NCBI GenBank assembly: GCA_014526335.1
Contig: JACTAT010000040.1
Location: 8,435,119 to 8,499,118 of the forward strand
DNA length: 64,000 nucleotides
Direction: 5' to 3'
DNA from: Chrysaora quinquecirrha
Lineage: Eukaryota > Cnidaria > Scyphozoa > Semaeostomeae > Pelagiidae
The stretch's first letter is position 1. Each line of letters opens with the position of its first letter. The notes below the pieces were generated by a model. The model searched no databases. It was given only the letters and a program-made list of their open reading frames with translations, and was not told the origin of the DNA. This document shows, piece after piece, positions 10,627 to 22,740 of the stretch. A program made the translations under genes and the position numbers.

Positions 10627-12459
10627 ATGAAGTTTCTTTTACTTGTGTTCTATTGCTGTATTAAATATGAAACAATTTAAGAACATACATGCATATATTT
10701 TGGAAAGATTTAAGATAAAGAATCAAAATCTCAAGATAAAACCAGTTTTGTGTATTTAGTGTTTTAAACTACTACTCTTAAAGCGGAGAGTGCTGAATGA
10801 ACATGATTAGGAATGCTTTTTGCAATAAAGGGTGTAATGACGGAAAAATTTAGGAGACTTAGGCAAGTTTGATGAGCCTGGGTAAGCCTGTCGTTAGCCT
10901 TTTTGCTTTATTAAATATGTCCTGACAACACACCGCATCTATTCTTTCATTGAAAGCTTGACCGAAATAATTTCGACAATCAAGACTCTGACAAGATTCA
11001 TGGCATAGAGCAGGGAAAGACTGGTTGTATTTATGCATTTTATGGTTTGTAACTGCATAAATAACGTCTGCTTTATTCGACCAGTCCTTTTTTCCAGAAA
11101 ACATACTGGTCCATAATTAAAGCGTGAAAGTTTTTTAAGTCGTCCCATCAAGTTCCTGCCAAGCAGCCTTTTTAAAGCTATCTTATATTCAACTACAGCA
11201 TCATATCAAAAAAATTTACTTTTATGACAAATCCATTTTCCATCCATGCTTACATTCAGAGTTTCTGAATTCTTTGCATCCTTTACGCTCCTGTTGTGGA
11301 CTTAGAACTTCGATGTGACGTACCCGTTGGAAAATGCCGCAAAACCCGAAACCCTTAGCGGCAGTAGACAATAGCCTAAGCGGTAATGCCTTTTGGTAGT
11401 AACTTTTCTGTAAGGCGCAAAAAAACATAGGATGATTGTTCCATGAAAAATAGTATTACTGTATGACAAATACAAAAGGATAGTATTGTGACTTTATTAT
11501 TGCTAATTTCTAATTTTTCTGGCTGATTATATTGTAATACACAATGACTTTCGTACGTCATTCCATTGTGTTAAAAAAGTGGCGCTCCAGTCACTTTATG
11601 TGCCAGATGGATTAGATAGTCTCAAAATATATTTCTACCATATACACTAATTATTGAATTTGCTCCTGCTACTTTCAAATAAACTGCCGAGTTTAATTTG
11701 TTTAATTATTAGCGAGAATCCATCTATGCTCAATGTCTTTCACATTTAATTAGGTATAGGTTCTTGGTGACTGATTGTTGGTGTGACTGAGTGATTTGCC
11801 TCTTGAGGTCATTGTAACAATCTTCCTAATCAAATGTCAATCAACTGAGCTTTATGGATATTCAAACTGCTGACTGTATCAATTTCCCTTTCCCTAACTG
11901 GCAGTAAATTTAAAATGTTCCTATACCCTTCAGGGTTATTAAAATGCAGAAGTCGCGACCCTAAATTTTCCAACAGGTACGTCACCTTGAACTACCAACC
12001 CCCCCCCCTTGGGCTAACGGGCTAATTTTATGATGATATGATCACAGAAGGTAGAAACAGACCGAGTGCGATTTCATGGAAGCATATGCACGATGAAATT
12101 CCCTGGAAAACTTTTGCTGTTTACTAACAAACATGGTTTTAAAGGCATTTAAAATCAGGTTTAAAATCGTATTGCACGTGCAGTTAAATGCTTTCGGGGC
12201 TTTTGTCTCGTATAAAATAAATTTCTATAGGTGGCAAACCAAGGCTGCATGATCAGAGAGCCATAAGACGATTTTTCTGAGCTAAAAAGCTTCATGAAAT
12301 CATCGAGGAAATCTCCAAGTGATAGCTAAAGCCAAAGGATCTCCTTCCCTTTTGGCCTTTTGTGTTTCGGCTATGTTGAGCCCCCCCCCCCGGGGGGACT
12401 CTTTCATATTTCGGCTGAGGTGTGTGTACAGCGGATATTTTTGTAGACCCATCTTCGGT
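10627..12459. other. Intergenic, no gene seen
   Basis: No supported exon. Two homopolymer features stand out: a C-run near 12,000 and a C-run/G-run palindrome at about 12,380-12,397. The minus frames around 10,860-11,150 have no recognisable domain. Confidence 0.4.
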
Positions 12460-12900
12460 ACTACTGTGCTGGTATAGAAGTTTTATGACATAGATCTGTG
12501 TATCGTAGTTTTGTAGCACTATATTGCTGTGCTTTTATTGTTGTTTTTATCACTAACCTGCTTGGATTTGTAGTTTTGCAGCATTGCTGTGCTTGTATTG
12601 CAGTTTGCCAGAAAAAAGTAAGTTGAGAAACATTATAGTTTATCAACAAAAAATTATGGATTAATACTTTATATAATTGAGAGAAAGGAGAGAAATCAAA
12701 CAACTCTTTTCATCTTTACAACCCTGTTTCGTGATTTAATCACTCTGCAGGAGATGCTGATGTCCTTTACATTAATACTATATATATGTACATATATAGT
12801 GCATATGTATACTTAACATATTCATACATAGTTTTGATGTAGATCAAAAAGTAGGCAAGTCTTCATCGCATATTGTGACGTTGAGCTGATTTTAATAATG

Positions 12901-12912
12901 TGTGACGTCACA
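12901..12912. promoter_or_regulatory. CRE-like palindrome upstream of left coiled-coil gene
   Basis: TGTGACGTCACA, a perfect extended cAMP-response-element palindrome about 165 bp upstream of the ATG at 13073. The same 12 bases sit at the equivalent place in the other arm, where flanking sequence has drifted. Confidence 0.5.
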
Positions 12913-13072
12913 ATCAAATTTGAAGACACAAGAGATAAAAACAGAAGATTCTTGCTATCGATTTAAACACTCATTTATGAATTTTACTGACCAGTAGATT
13001 CATACATTCGTACATTGGATGTAGTGTTCTCCTGATTTGAATATATATTGTGATTTTATTTCGATTCTCACG

Positions 13073-14824
13073 ATGGAAGATTCGCGATATAAGCGACAGA
13101 AGACGAAACTTAGAGATAGAGCTAAGATTTCAAGTCTTCAAGACGAAGTAGAGGCCTTGAAGCAGCAGATAATCGCTTTGACGGCAAAGAAAGAGAAGGA
13201 AAGCGATCATCCAATGGGGGAAGAAAAGCCTAAATCGAAAGATCCTAACAATTATATTGAGGTTCGTTTGATTAGAATTTCAATAATGGGATATATGCAC
13301 TAGTCAGCTTTTATGACAGACATTTTTTCTTACACATCAGAATTTAATCTTTAACGAATTGCACAAACATTGGTGAGGTGACACCGCGGTAAGACAGAAC
13401 GTAGGTGAATATTGGGCTCGGAAGTGGAAAAACATTACCAGAAAGATACCTGAAAGTCACGTTTATGCATTAGTACTAATATAATGAATCACAAATCCCC
13501 CAACAATACGAATATTACAGACTTTTTGGAACTGGCATCACCCTTACTCTAGCATAGACTCAAAGAACTATGTTGCAAAGCGCTCGAGTTACATGTTTTG
13601 AATATACTTATTTTGCTTCCTTTATCAAATGTATTTTGTTTTTCCTTTTTATAAACGTCCAGAATACCTTCAAAATATTAAGCGTAAAAATTTTCACTAT
13701 CTACTTCTTTTTTAATTCGATGCAAAGAGTCTTTAATACTTTTCCATACTTTGTTTGTAGATTCTCAGGATTCGTAGAAAATTTGAAGCTGATGAAGAAT
13801 TAAAAAACGTCTTTCTGCAAAGATGCGTGACAAAGACAAAGAAATATCTTTCAACTAATCATGTTCTTTTACGGAATATCTTGCATAGTTGCATAAGGGA
13901 GGAAATGCGTAATGAGCTTAGAAGAGACCGAAGAGACGAAAAGAACTTAGCAAGAAAAGACACCAGCCTGTTGAAAGAAACAGCAATGGAAAAAGAATCT
14001 ATGGGTAGGAAGAAGTGACAAACTTTTTCATTTATATCTCTTCAATTGATTAATAGAAATGCACTCCATGCGTATGAAAAATCTGTTAAAACCCTTGGTG
14101 ATAAGTTGGGGATGCATGCAGAACAATTGGTTCAAAAATAGTTGGACGGTCGAGAGCATATAAAAAAAAATGATTTAAATCATTGTATTGCCTGTTTATA
14201 GATATGGCGTCTTTGGCCGAAAAGTATCAGACGCTCCAAAGTGATCTGAAGACCTTGGAAGAAGAAAACAGCAAAATACAGCAAACAAATATAGCATTAA
14301 AGGCAGAGTATGCACGAATGAAAAGTAAGCTGCAAGCGTCTCAAGAAATGGTCCAAGACCTGAAAAGGCGTGAGAATTCCTCAAATGAGCTTTTAGCGCA
14401 GCTGCAGTTTCGATTGGAAATAGAAACTGACAAGCAGAAGTTGGAAATTTTATTCCTGAATGATCAACTTAAAGCAGAGTCCGAAGAAAAATTGGCATTA
14501 AAAAACCAAATGAAGGTTATGGAAGACAATGCCAGAGATTTGCAGTTGCATATTAAGGAACTGCACGAACAGATTTGTTGGCAAAAGAAGCTTAAGGAAG
14601 AAGAAACCCTGTGTAAAGAAGAAGCGATTAAAGAGAAGAAAGAGTTCTTTGTCGAAGTTCAAGAGAAAACCAGCATAATTGAGGAACTTAGGATTCAGCT
14701 TGATGCAATGAATGACCAAATATTGAGCTTAGAGGACAAGGTGATCGCTCGACAATTAACGCTCAATGAAAAGATCGATAAATTGAACAGAAGAAAGGGT
14801 TGGAGACGATTTAAATTTTGGTGA
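13073..14824 (+). CDS. Unrecognised 351-residue coiled-coil protein, left copy (3 exons)
   Basis: The coding exons I infer are 13073-13261, 13761-14004 and 14202-14824, with donors GTTCGT and GTAGGA and acceptors TTTGTAG and TTTATAG. Phases (0, then 1) and total length (1,056 nt) are identical to the inverted copy, which is the main reason to trust the model. Exon 1 gives a basic N-terminus (MEDSRYKRQKTKLRDRAK) and a short heptad segment. Exon 2 is Lys/Arg-rich with two Cys. Exon 3 is a long heptad-repeat rod of about 180 residues ending in a basic-aromatic tail (RRKGWRRFKFW). No signal peptide, membrane segment or enzyme motif is visible. I do not recognise the family; a structural or scaffolding role would be only a guess from the rod. 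Start choice: the ATG at 13073 is shared by both copies, while the upstream ATG in frame is not. Confidence 0.75.
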
Positions 14825-14879
14825 TAAGTGAAAATTTTGAAACTTATAACATTGAAATACTGATAATATAAGCTAATTA

Positions 14880-14885
14880 AATAAA
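14880..14885 (+). other. Polyadenylation signal AATAAA
   Basis: AATAAA lies 56 bp after the stop codon of the left coiled-coil gene. At the equivalent place in the right arm the hexamer is altered. Confidence 0.45.
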
Positions 14886-15009
14886 CTTCTCATGATGCTA
14901 TACGCACAAGATGAATTTTTCACTGCATAAATCTCACCACGTGCCCCTAGCATTGTATATTTGTATTTTCATAAGTGTAGAATGGTTTTATTAATTTACA
15001 GCTTTTATG

Positions 15010-15407
15010 TGTCAAAAAGTTGTAATTTTCTTCGCTAATTTTCTCTTTTCTGACACGGGTGGCATTGGCAATAACAAACTTTTCACAGCGTAAGGATTTT
15101 GTGCCACTTGTGTGCACGCACTGCCAGCTTTTTACTTGATTTTATCGGTTCTCCGCCGCTTTGGTATTCCTTTCGCTATTTTTTTTGTCTCTTGGTATCC
15201 ACTTGGTTGTTCTTCTGGCCCATTTTCTACTGTTAATTCTAGCAATACTGTTTGTCCTTGCCATTTCAGCTCGCTAACAGCGTCATTCTCTTTTGTTGTC
15301 AATGTAATCACTTCATTTCGGACCTTGTCTTTCTTTGTTATATTGAGCGTTGATCTTTCCATGCTCATCTGGGAAACGGCTATTACACCATTATATATTC
15401 TTTTCAT
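15010..15407 (-). mobile_element. Non-LTR retrotransposon 3' coding tail (left arm)
   Basis: The minus frame at 15407-15132 matches the post-RT C-terminal region of LINE ORF2-type proteins: VSQMSMERSTLNITKKDKVRN, then ELKWQGQ (family wording LKWQWAGH), then RRRTDKIK. After a stop, AGSACTQVAQ matches the usual A-G-S-R-W-x-x-V-A-Q ending. Only the extreme end is present and it is degenerate. It lies tail to tail with the coiled-coil gene. Confidence 0.65.
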
Positions 15408-15835
15408 AGTCCTTTCGCAAATTTCAAATTATATATTCTTTTTATTCATATCTCTGTGTATGCATGTTTTGACCAACATTTGATCAACATTTGGCCAACT
15501 TTTTATAATCTACAGAAAATCAGGCTGTGTCAGACCACAAACATCCGCCTGTCGCCACGACCCTACCGACCTTACTGATATTTTGATATATTTGAACTTG
15601 AATTTGGTACAAAGTTAGGTATACGTGTTTTTGAAAAATTATCAAGTTGAGTTAATCTCTTAGCAAAATATGCATCGGATACGTTTTTTGAAGCTCAGGC
15701 GACACGTCCTCTCCGGATAAAATAGTTGGGAACAGCTTGTTTGACAAGAATTGCAGTTGTATGCGTGTTTTTATGAAGGAAGGAGAAACAACAAGCCTCT
15801 TGACAGGCAAGCTTCTTGACAGACCTCTTGACTTC

Positions 15836-17521
15836 TGCCTTGATATCTTGGAGTTCGCAGCTTTAGCAGATTAGATTGAAACTGACTGGCTGCGTACTTA
15901 AATTGCATAATTAGCCAATCAAAATGCATTACTTTAATATATTGCATTCTGATTGGTGACCAAAACTTTGTAGCTCAGTGCGGAAAAATTTTGCTACTTT
16001 CGGCGATCTTCATCAACACGTCCCTGACTTAAGCGAACAACAACGAGAACTGAGCTTCATTAAATATTATTAAGGGAAAATTACAGACTTTTGCTAACTC
16101 TTGGTTTAAACTTGCCACAAGGACCTGTGTTATACTCTTTAGAACTGACCTGCCGCTCCTATCGAGACTCTTGTTGAAAAACAGTTCCGAAAAAATCAAC
16201 AGAGTGGACGACCTCGTGTTGATTTTCTTAAGCGAAATAACAATATTGCTGGGCCTAATGGCTTCAGACTCTAGTTACTGTAAGGCATCAAAGCAACATT
16301 ATAATTCGTTTATCGCTTATCAAAATGGCAACAAAAGACTTACCAGCATTTCAGTTATATAATTCTCAGTTAAACTAAAAAGAAATAAGCTCTAACTGCA
16401 TTAATTTGCACGTCTTCTGAGCATTTCGGATGAAAACAACCGCCATTCCAACTTTGCTTGTTGCCATGCATTAGAACGTTGGACCAGTTTCACTTCCATG
16501 AAATAATATAACTGTATTAAATAAAGCTGATGGGCTTGAAACAATAGCTATTGTTTGATTATAAGATATTCACTTCTGTTTTGGCGGGAACTTCAATTAT
16601 TTGCTCTGGCTTATAGTTTTGACTGCATTCAGGAGCCGCTTTTCAACCACCAGTTTTTCTAAACGAAGGAGCTGTCTAGATAATGCCGACGGGGATGTCG
16701 AATAACATTTACGTCGAATATGTCTAATATTATTTGATAAAAAATGCGCAAAAATTCATCTACTTGTATCGAGTCAAGAGGATAAGGGGGTGTAGGGCAG
16801 ATTCGATTTAGTTTTCTTTGCTTTAGACACGTAAGCTTTTCCAGCTTTTTCTTTTTATCACGGCATCATTCAGAAGGAGGTTCTCGCGAAACCTGCGACA
16901 TTTACGTAGCTGCTATTCACATTGAAAGAGATGGGATAAAAGGTAAAAGACTAATGCACATAATTATGTTACATACAATGGTATTTCAAAAGTATACTGA
17001 ACAAAAACATATGATGGGTGTAACTAAGGCACTATTTATACTACCCCAAAATGCTGTCGCTGCTTTTTATGATTTTCGTGCCGCCATAAGATTTTGCCGC
17101 AGTTACACACGTCAACAGCCCCATGGTTTTCATTGCGATCATTGCAGTTACATTGAGACGCTACGGCGACCCGTTTGCAGATTTTCTACGCATTTCTTTC
17201 ATGATAAAATCGGAAAAAAAGTTTCGTAGCGTCATATATCGGATTGGCATGATTGCGCTGTGTCGTAGCGTCGTGTCTTGATTTTCTTATCACCTACAGA
17301 GCACAATGATTTTCAAGACGACTTGCTGAGCGTCTTATACCGGATTGAATCGTCCTAGTGTAACTGAAAACCCTAACCGGAACAAAATTCAAGATGCAAC
17401 GAGGTATGCCGCCATAACTGGATTTTGTTACTGGGGACGTGTCGCCCGACTCGGTATACATTTTCACGATTTGGGTATAAGGACGGTCTCTGTTTTCACA
17501 ATTTTGGTATACGGAACGACG
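15836..17521. other. Spacer between the inverted arms
   Basis: No gene supported. The right edge (about 17,425-17,520) holds a divergent copy of the GGGGACGTGYCGCCC MITE family; the other end of that family appears inside both arms (about 15,690-15,720 and 19,210-19,240). Confidence 0.45.
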
Positions 17522-17606
17522 GAAGTCAAGAGGCCTGTCAAGAAGCTTGCCTGTCAAGAGGCTTGTTGTTTCTCCTTGTTTGATACAAACACGCGTACAA
17601 CTGCAA

Positions 17607-17614
17607 CTCTTATC
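17607..17614. repeat. Left target-site duplication of hAT insertion
   Basis: CTCTTATC, repeated at 19180-19187. The uninterrupted left arm has TTCTTGTC (reverse-complemented) once at the matching position. Confidence 0.8.
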
Positions 17615-19179
17615 CAGGGCGGTCGCTAGGACTCAACGACTGGGGGGGTGTAGCCAAGCTTTCTGCCGACAAAATGGGCGTGGCCTTTAGATATGGGTGT
17701 GGCTTGGCTGTTGCTCTTTCCTTGGCGAATTTTTTTTTGTTTCCCATGCTTTGCACACAACCGTCAGGTCAGGAATATTATGCTTGAATCATAAAACATC
17801 ATATAGATATTGGGGACACACAGGGGCGGTTTGGCACCACAATTGCAGGGTGGCTACCAAATCAAAAGGGCCCGGTTAAGGGTGTGACAAATAAAGTTTC
17901 TGAACCACACCCACTAATAAAGAATTCATCTTAAATACGCTCAGTCGATATTAGTTCTTGATTGATAGATGTGCTGAAGGGGACCTATGCTTGCATTTCA
18001 ATTTGAGAAACATACTTTTGCACTTTTTCGAATTTCAATATCTATAAACTTCAAGTGGGAAGACTAAATCTGCCGCCCACCATGGTTGGGCGGCGAAGAA
18101 AATTTTGGTTGCTAGACCCTCTAAAACGGCTATTTTAGCAATTTGAGCACCTCATCATTGGAATGAAAGAATAGTAAACCCTCGAAAAAGAGAAGGAAAA
18201 ACCTTAGAATTTCAAAATAAAACTGTAGAAACATTACAGTATGTATAATGATCGGCTTTCCTCTGGTGAAGGTTCAACCATCTTGTTCACTGTGATAAGG
18301 AGAATGATTTTGCGTATGGTCGCCGCCGTCGCACGACGCACGGCACGAAACGATTTTAATATCCATTCCCTTTTTGAAATTGCTCACGAAAACTTTAGAT
18401 ACCGGTCATTGTGGGGCCCTACTCATGACTGCAATAATTCGGTGCATGTAAATTATCTTCTCAAACTTTCAAGGAAAGGGCCTGTAATTTTTCTGTAACG
18501 TTCATCTATTAGAGGGCCCGGCTGGCGATCGCCACTTTGCCCGCCGGGCCAGACGCACCTGGGGACACACATGCAAGAGGGGTCCGGGGGCATGCTCCCC
18601 CGGAAAATTTTGAAAATTTGAACTCTAAAATGCCGTGAAACACAACCTTTTCAGCTGTTGAACAACAACATTGTAATCATTTGCCAGTTTGATTCTTGTA
18701 TACACTGTATAATTTGAGACTTGTTTGATAATGCACTCTAGAACGCTTTACAGTTTGAAATAGGACTAAACCTCTAATTTTAGACATAGGCAGTCTTGGT
18801 GACCCCGTGCATTGTATCTCCATCCTGTTCGCTGCTGCGCGCAGGTATCTGTTATGGCTGTCAAACTGGCATGTACAGATACGATTAGCTGGTAAGGAAG
18901 CACTTTCTCTCGGCATTTGCTCGCAGTTAGCAACCCCCTAACTGTTATTGATACCTAAAATGTCGGCAGCTGTGGCAAGTGGATGCTAGCATTCGTCGGC
19001 AAGCTATGTGCTGAACGCTTTCCCGACATTTGCCGACGCTTTTTTGTTTCTTTTGATTTGCAACATTTCTCGCCCTTAGTTATTATTGCCGAAAAATTCC
19101 GTTCTTCTCAAATTTGCCGACGGGCAACTTGCCTGGGGGGGTGTCACACCCCCCACACCCCCCCGTAGCTACGGCCCTG
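17615..19179. mobile_element. Non-autonomous hAT-type DNA transposon, 1,565 bp
   Basis: The termini are imperfect inverted repeats starting CAGGGC (left CAGGGCGGTCGCTAGG, right reverse-complement CAGGGCCGTAGCTACGG), flanked by an exact 8-bp duplication CTCTTATC. CAGGG termini plus an 8-bp duplication are the hallmark of hAT elements. No transposase frame is present; the frames at 17697-17879 and 18241-18498 have no hAT domain. The homologous left arm of the big inverted repeat acts as an empty-site reference, so the insertion followed the arm duplication. Confidence 0.8.
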
Positions 19180-19525
19180 CTCTTATCAAACAAGCCGTTC
19201 CCAACTATTTTTTCCGGAGGGGACGTGTCGCCTGAGCTTCAAAAAACGTATCCGATGCAAATTTTGCTAAGAGGTTAACTCAACTTGATATAAATTTTTC
19301 AAAAAAACGTATACCTGACTTTGTACCAAATTCAAGTTCAAATACATCAAAATATCAGTAATTTCGGTACGGTCGTGGCGACTGGCGGATGTTTGTGGTC
19401 TGACACAGCCTAATTTTCTGTAGATGATAAAAAGTTGGTCAAAAGTTGATCAAATGTTGGTCAAAACATGCATACACAAAGATATGAATAAAAAGAATAT
19501 ATAATGTGAAATTTGCGAAAGGAAA

Positions 19526-19855
19526 ATGAAAAGAATATATAATGGTGTAATAGCCGTTTCCCAGATGAGCATGGAAAGATCATCGCTCAATATAACAAAG
19601 AAAGACAAGGTCCGAAATGAAGTGATTAGATTGACAACAAAAGAGAATTACGCTGTAAGCGAGCTGAAATGGCAAGGACATACAGTATTGCTAGATAAAC
19701 AGCAGAAAATGTGGACACCTAGAGACAAAATGGACAACCAAGTGGACACCTAGAGATAAAAAAAAAATAGCGAAAGGAATACCAAAGCGGAGGAGAACCG
19801 ATGACATCAAGTAGAAGGCTGGCAGTGCGTGTACACAAGTGGCACAGAATCCTTA
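19526..19855 (+). mobile_element. Non-LTR retrotransposon 3' coding tail (right arm)
   Basis: Counterpart of the minus-strand LINE tail at 15.0-15.4 kb (VSQMSMERSSLNITKKDKVRN, ELKWQGH). It differs by a short insertion in which a GTGGACACCTAGAGA-type segment is repeated, causing an early stop at 19753. The downstream AGS-type ending is still visible to about 19,850. Confidence 0.6.
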
Positions 19856-20119
19856 CGCTTTGAAAAGTTTGTTATTGCCAATGCCAACCATGTCAGAAAA
19901 GAGAAAATTAGCGAAGAAAATGACAATTGCTCGACACACAAAGCTGTAAATTAATAAAACCATTATAAACTTATGAAAATACAAATATACAATTTTAGGG
20001 GCACATGGTGAGATTTTTGCAGTTAAAAATCTCATCGTGTGAGTATAGCATCGGGAGGAATATATTTAATTAGCTAATATTATCAGTATTTCAATGTTAA
20101 TTTTCAAAATTTTCATTTA

Positions 20120-21864
20120 TCACCAACATTTAAATCGTCTCCAACCTTTTCTTCTGTTCAATTTATCGATCTTTTCATTGAGCGTTATTTGTTGAGCGAT
20201 CACCTGGCCCTCTAAGCTCAATATTTGGTCATTCATTGAATCAAGCTGAATCCTAAGTTCCTCAATTATGCTGGTTTTCTCTTGAACTTCGACAAAGAGC
20301 TCTTTCTTCTCTTTAATCGCTTCTTCTTGACACAGGGTTTCTTCTTCCTTAAGCTTCTTTTGCCAACAAATCTGTTCGTGCAGTTCCTTAATATGCAACT
20401 GCAAATCTTTGGCATTGTCCTCCATAACCTTCATTTGGTCTTTTAATGCCAATTTTTCTTCAAACTCTGTTTCAAGTTGATCATTCAGGAATAAAATCTC
20501 TAACCTCTGCTTGTCAGTTTCTATTTCCGATCGAAACTGCAGCTGCGCTAATAGCTCATTTGAGGAACTCTCACGCCTTTTCAGGTCTTGGACCATTTCT
20601 CGAGACGCTTGCAGCTTACTTTTCATTCGTGCACAATCTGCCTCCAAGGTTTTATTTGCTTGCTGTATTTTGCTGTTTTCTTCTTCCAAGGTCTTCAGAT
20701 CACTTTGGAGTATCTGATACTTTTCAGCCAAAGACGCCATATCTATAAATAGGCAATACAATGATTTAAATCAATTTTTTTATATTTTCTCGACCTTCTA
20801 ACTATTTTTGAAGCAATTATTCTACAAGCATCCCAAACTTATCACCAAGTGTTGGTTTTAACAGATTTTTCATACGCATGGAGTGCAGGTATCAATTGAA
20901 GATATATAAATGAAAACGTTTTTCACTTCTTCCTACCCATAGATTCTTCTTGCATTGCTGTTTCTTTCAACATGCTTGCGCTTTTTCTTGCTGAGTTCTT
21001 TCCGTCTCTTCGGTCTCTTCTAAGCTCATTATGCATTTCCTCCATCATGCAATTATGCAAGATATTCCGTAAAAGAACATGATTCGCTGAAAGATATTTC
21101 TTTGTCTTTGTAACGCATCTTTGCAGAAAGACGTTTTTTAATTCTTCATCAGCTTCAAATTTTCTACGAATCCTGAGAATCTACAAACAAAGTATGGTAA
21201 AAGTATATAAGACTCTTTGCATCGAATTAAAAAAGAAGTAGATGGTGAAAATTTTTACGCTTAATATTTTGAAGCTATTCTGGACGTCAATAAAAAGGAA
21301 AAACAAAATACATTTGATGAAGGAAGCAAATAAGTATATTCAAAACATGTAACTCGAGCGCTTTGCGACATAGTTCTTTGAGTCTATGCTAGAGCAAGGG
21401 TGATACCAGTTCCAAAACGTCTGTAATAATCGTATTGTTTGGGGATTTATGATGCATTTTGTTAGTACTAATGCATAAACGTGCTTTTCAGGTATCTTGT
21501 TGGTGATGTTTTTTCACTGCCGAGCCCTGTATTCCCCTACGTTCTGTCCTTCCGCGGTGTCCCGAATGTTGGCAGAATTCATGAGAACTTAAAATTCTGA
21601 TGTGTAAGTAAAAATGTCTGTCATAAAAGCCGACTAGCGCATATAGCCTATTATTGAAATTCTTATCAAACTAACCTCAATATAATTGTTGGGATCTTTC
21701 GATTTAGGCTTTTTTTCCCCAATGGGATGATCGCTTTCCTTCTCTTTCTTTGCCGTCAAAGCGATTATCTGCTGCTTCAAGGCCTCTACTTCGTCTTGAA
21801 GACTTGAAATTTTAGCTCTATCCCTAAGTTTCGTTTTCTGTCGCTTATTTCGCGAATCTTCCAT
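20120..21864 (-). CDS. Unrecognised 351-residue coiled-coil protein, right copy (3 exons)
   Basis: Minus-strand exons 21864-21676, 21180-20937 and 20742-20120 have the same lengths (189, 244 and 623 nt), phases and start/stop as the left copy. Donors are GTTAGT and GTAGGA. The N-terminus is MEDSRNKRQKTKLRDRAK and the C-terminus RRKGWRRFKCW. Over exon 3 I count about 23 amino-acid differences in 206 from the left copy and no frame damage, which argues for selection on both proteins or fairly recent divergence. The gene points toward the spacer, so the two copies are convergent. Function unknown. Confidence 0.75.
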
Positions 21865-22012
21865 TGTAAGATTCGAAATAAAATCACAATATATATTAAA
21901 ATCAGGAGAACACTACAGCCAATGTATCCACTGGTCAGTAAAATTCATAAATGAGTGTTTAAATCGATAGCAAGAATCTTCTGTTTTTATCGCTTGTGCC
22001 TTCAAATTTGAT

Positions 22013-22024
22013 TGTGACGTCACA
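22013..22024. promoter_or_regulatory. CRE-like palindrome upstream of right coiled-coil gene
   Basis: TGTGACGTCACA, about 150 bp upstream of the minus-strand ATG at 21864; exact match to the site in the left arm. Confidence 0.5.
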
Positions 22025-22321
22025 CATTATTAAAATCTTTTCAACGTCACAATATGCGATGAAGACTTGCCTACTCGTTGATCTACATAAAAATCTATGT
22101 ATGAATATGTTACGTATACATATGCACTATATATTTACATATATATAGTATTAATATAAAGGACATTAGTATCTCCCGCAGAGTGATAAAATCACGAAAC
22201 AGGGTTGTAAAGATGAAAAGAGTTGTTTGATTTCTCTCCTTTCTCTCAATTATATAAAGTATTAATCCATAATTTTTGTTGATAAACTATAATGTTCCTC
22301 AACTTATTTTTTCTGCCAAAC

Positions 22322-22740
22322 TACAATACAAGCACAGCAATGCTGCAAAACTACAAATCCAAGCAGGTTAGTGATAGAAACTACAATACAAGCACAACAA
22401 TAAAGTGCTACAAAACTACGATACACAGATCTGTGTTATAAAACTTCTATACCAGCACAGTAGTGCTTCAACAAAACTACGATGCAAGCAGAGCAGTCTT
22501 AAAAAAATACGATACAATCACAGGCAGTGCTGCAAAACAACGTCACAATCACAATAGTGCTACAAAACTACGATAACTACGATGCAGGCATAAACGCTAA
22601 AACGCCATAGCATTAGCAGAGAAGTGTTGCAAAGCTAAGATTAAAGCAATACAGTGCTATATAACTACATCTCATGCACAGCAGTGCTAATAATTTACGT
22701 GTGCTATATACTCCAATTTAAGCACTGCAACTACGACGCT
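22322..22740. repeat. Tandem array of AGCACAGCARTGCTACAAAA-type units
   Basis: Imperfect units of roughly 25-35 bp with the AGCAC/GTGCT dyad and a CAAAACTACGAT linker. The part up to 22,464 is shared with the left arm (12,460-12,605). The rest extends beyond the inverted homology and resembles the array at 5,028-5,390. Confidence 0.75.

Larger units (their letters stand above)
12460..22464. repeat. Large inverted repeat carrying paired coiled-coil genes
   Basis: The left arm (12,460-15,835) matches the reverse complement of the right arm (17,522-22,464) once the 1.57-kb hAT insertion in the right arm is removed. The spacer is 15,836-17,521. Colinear landmarks in both arms are an AGCAC-type array end, a palindromic AT microsatellite (TATATATGTACATATATAGT), a CRE-like site, three exons of the same gene, a LINE tail, and a segment ending at CTTGACTTC. 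The proteins of the two copies differ at roughly one residue in nine in exon 3, so the duplication is not fresh, yet both frames are open. I cannot tell a segmental inverted duplication from an unknown mobile unit. Confidence 0.85.
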
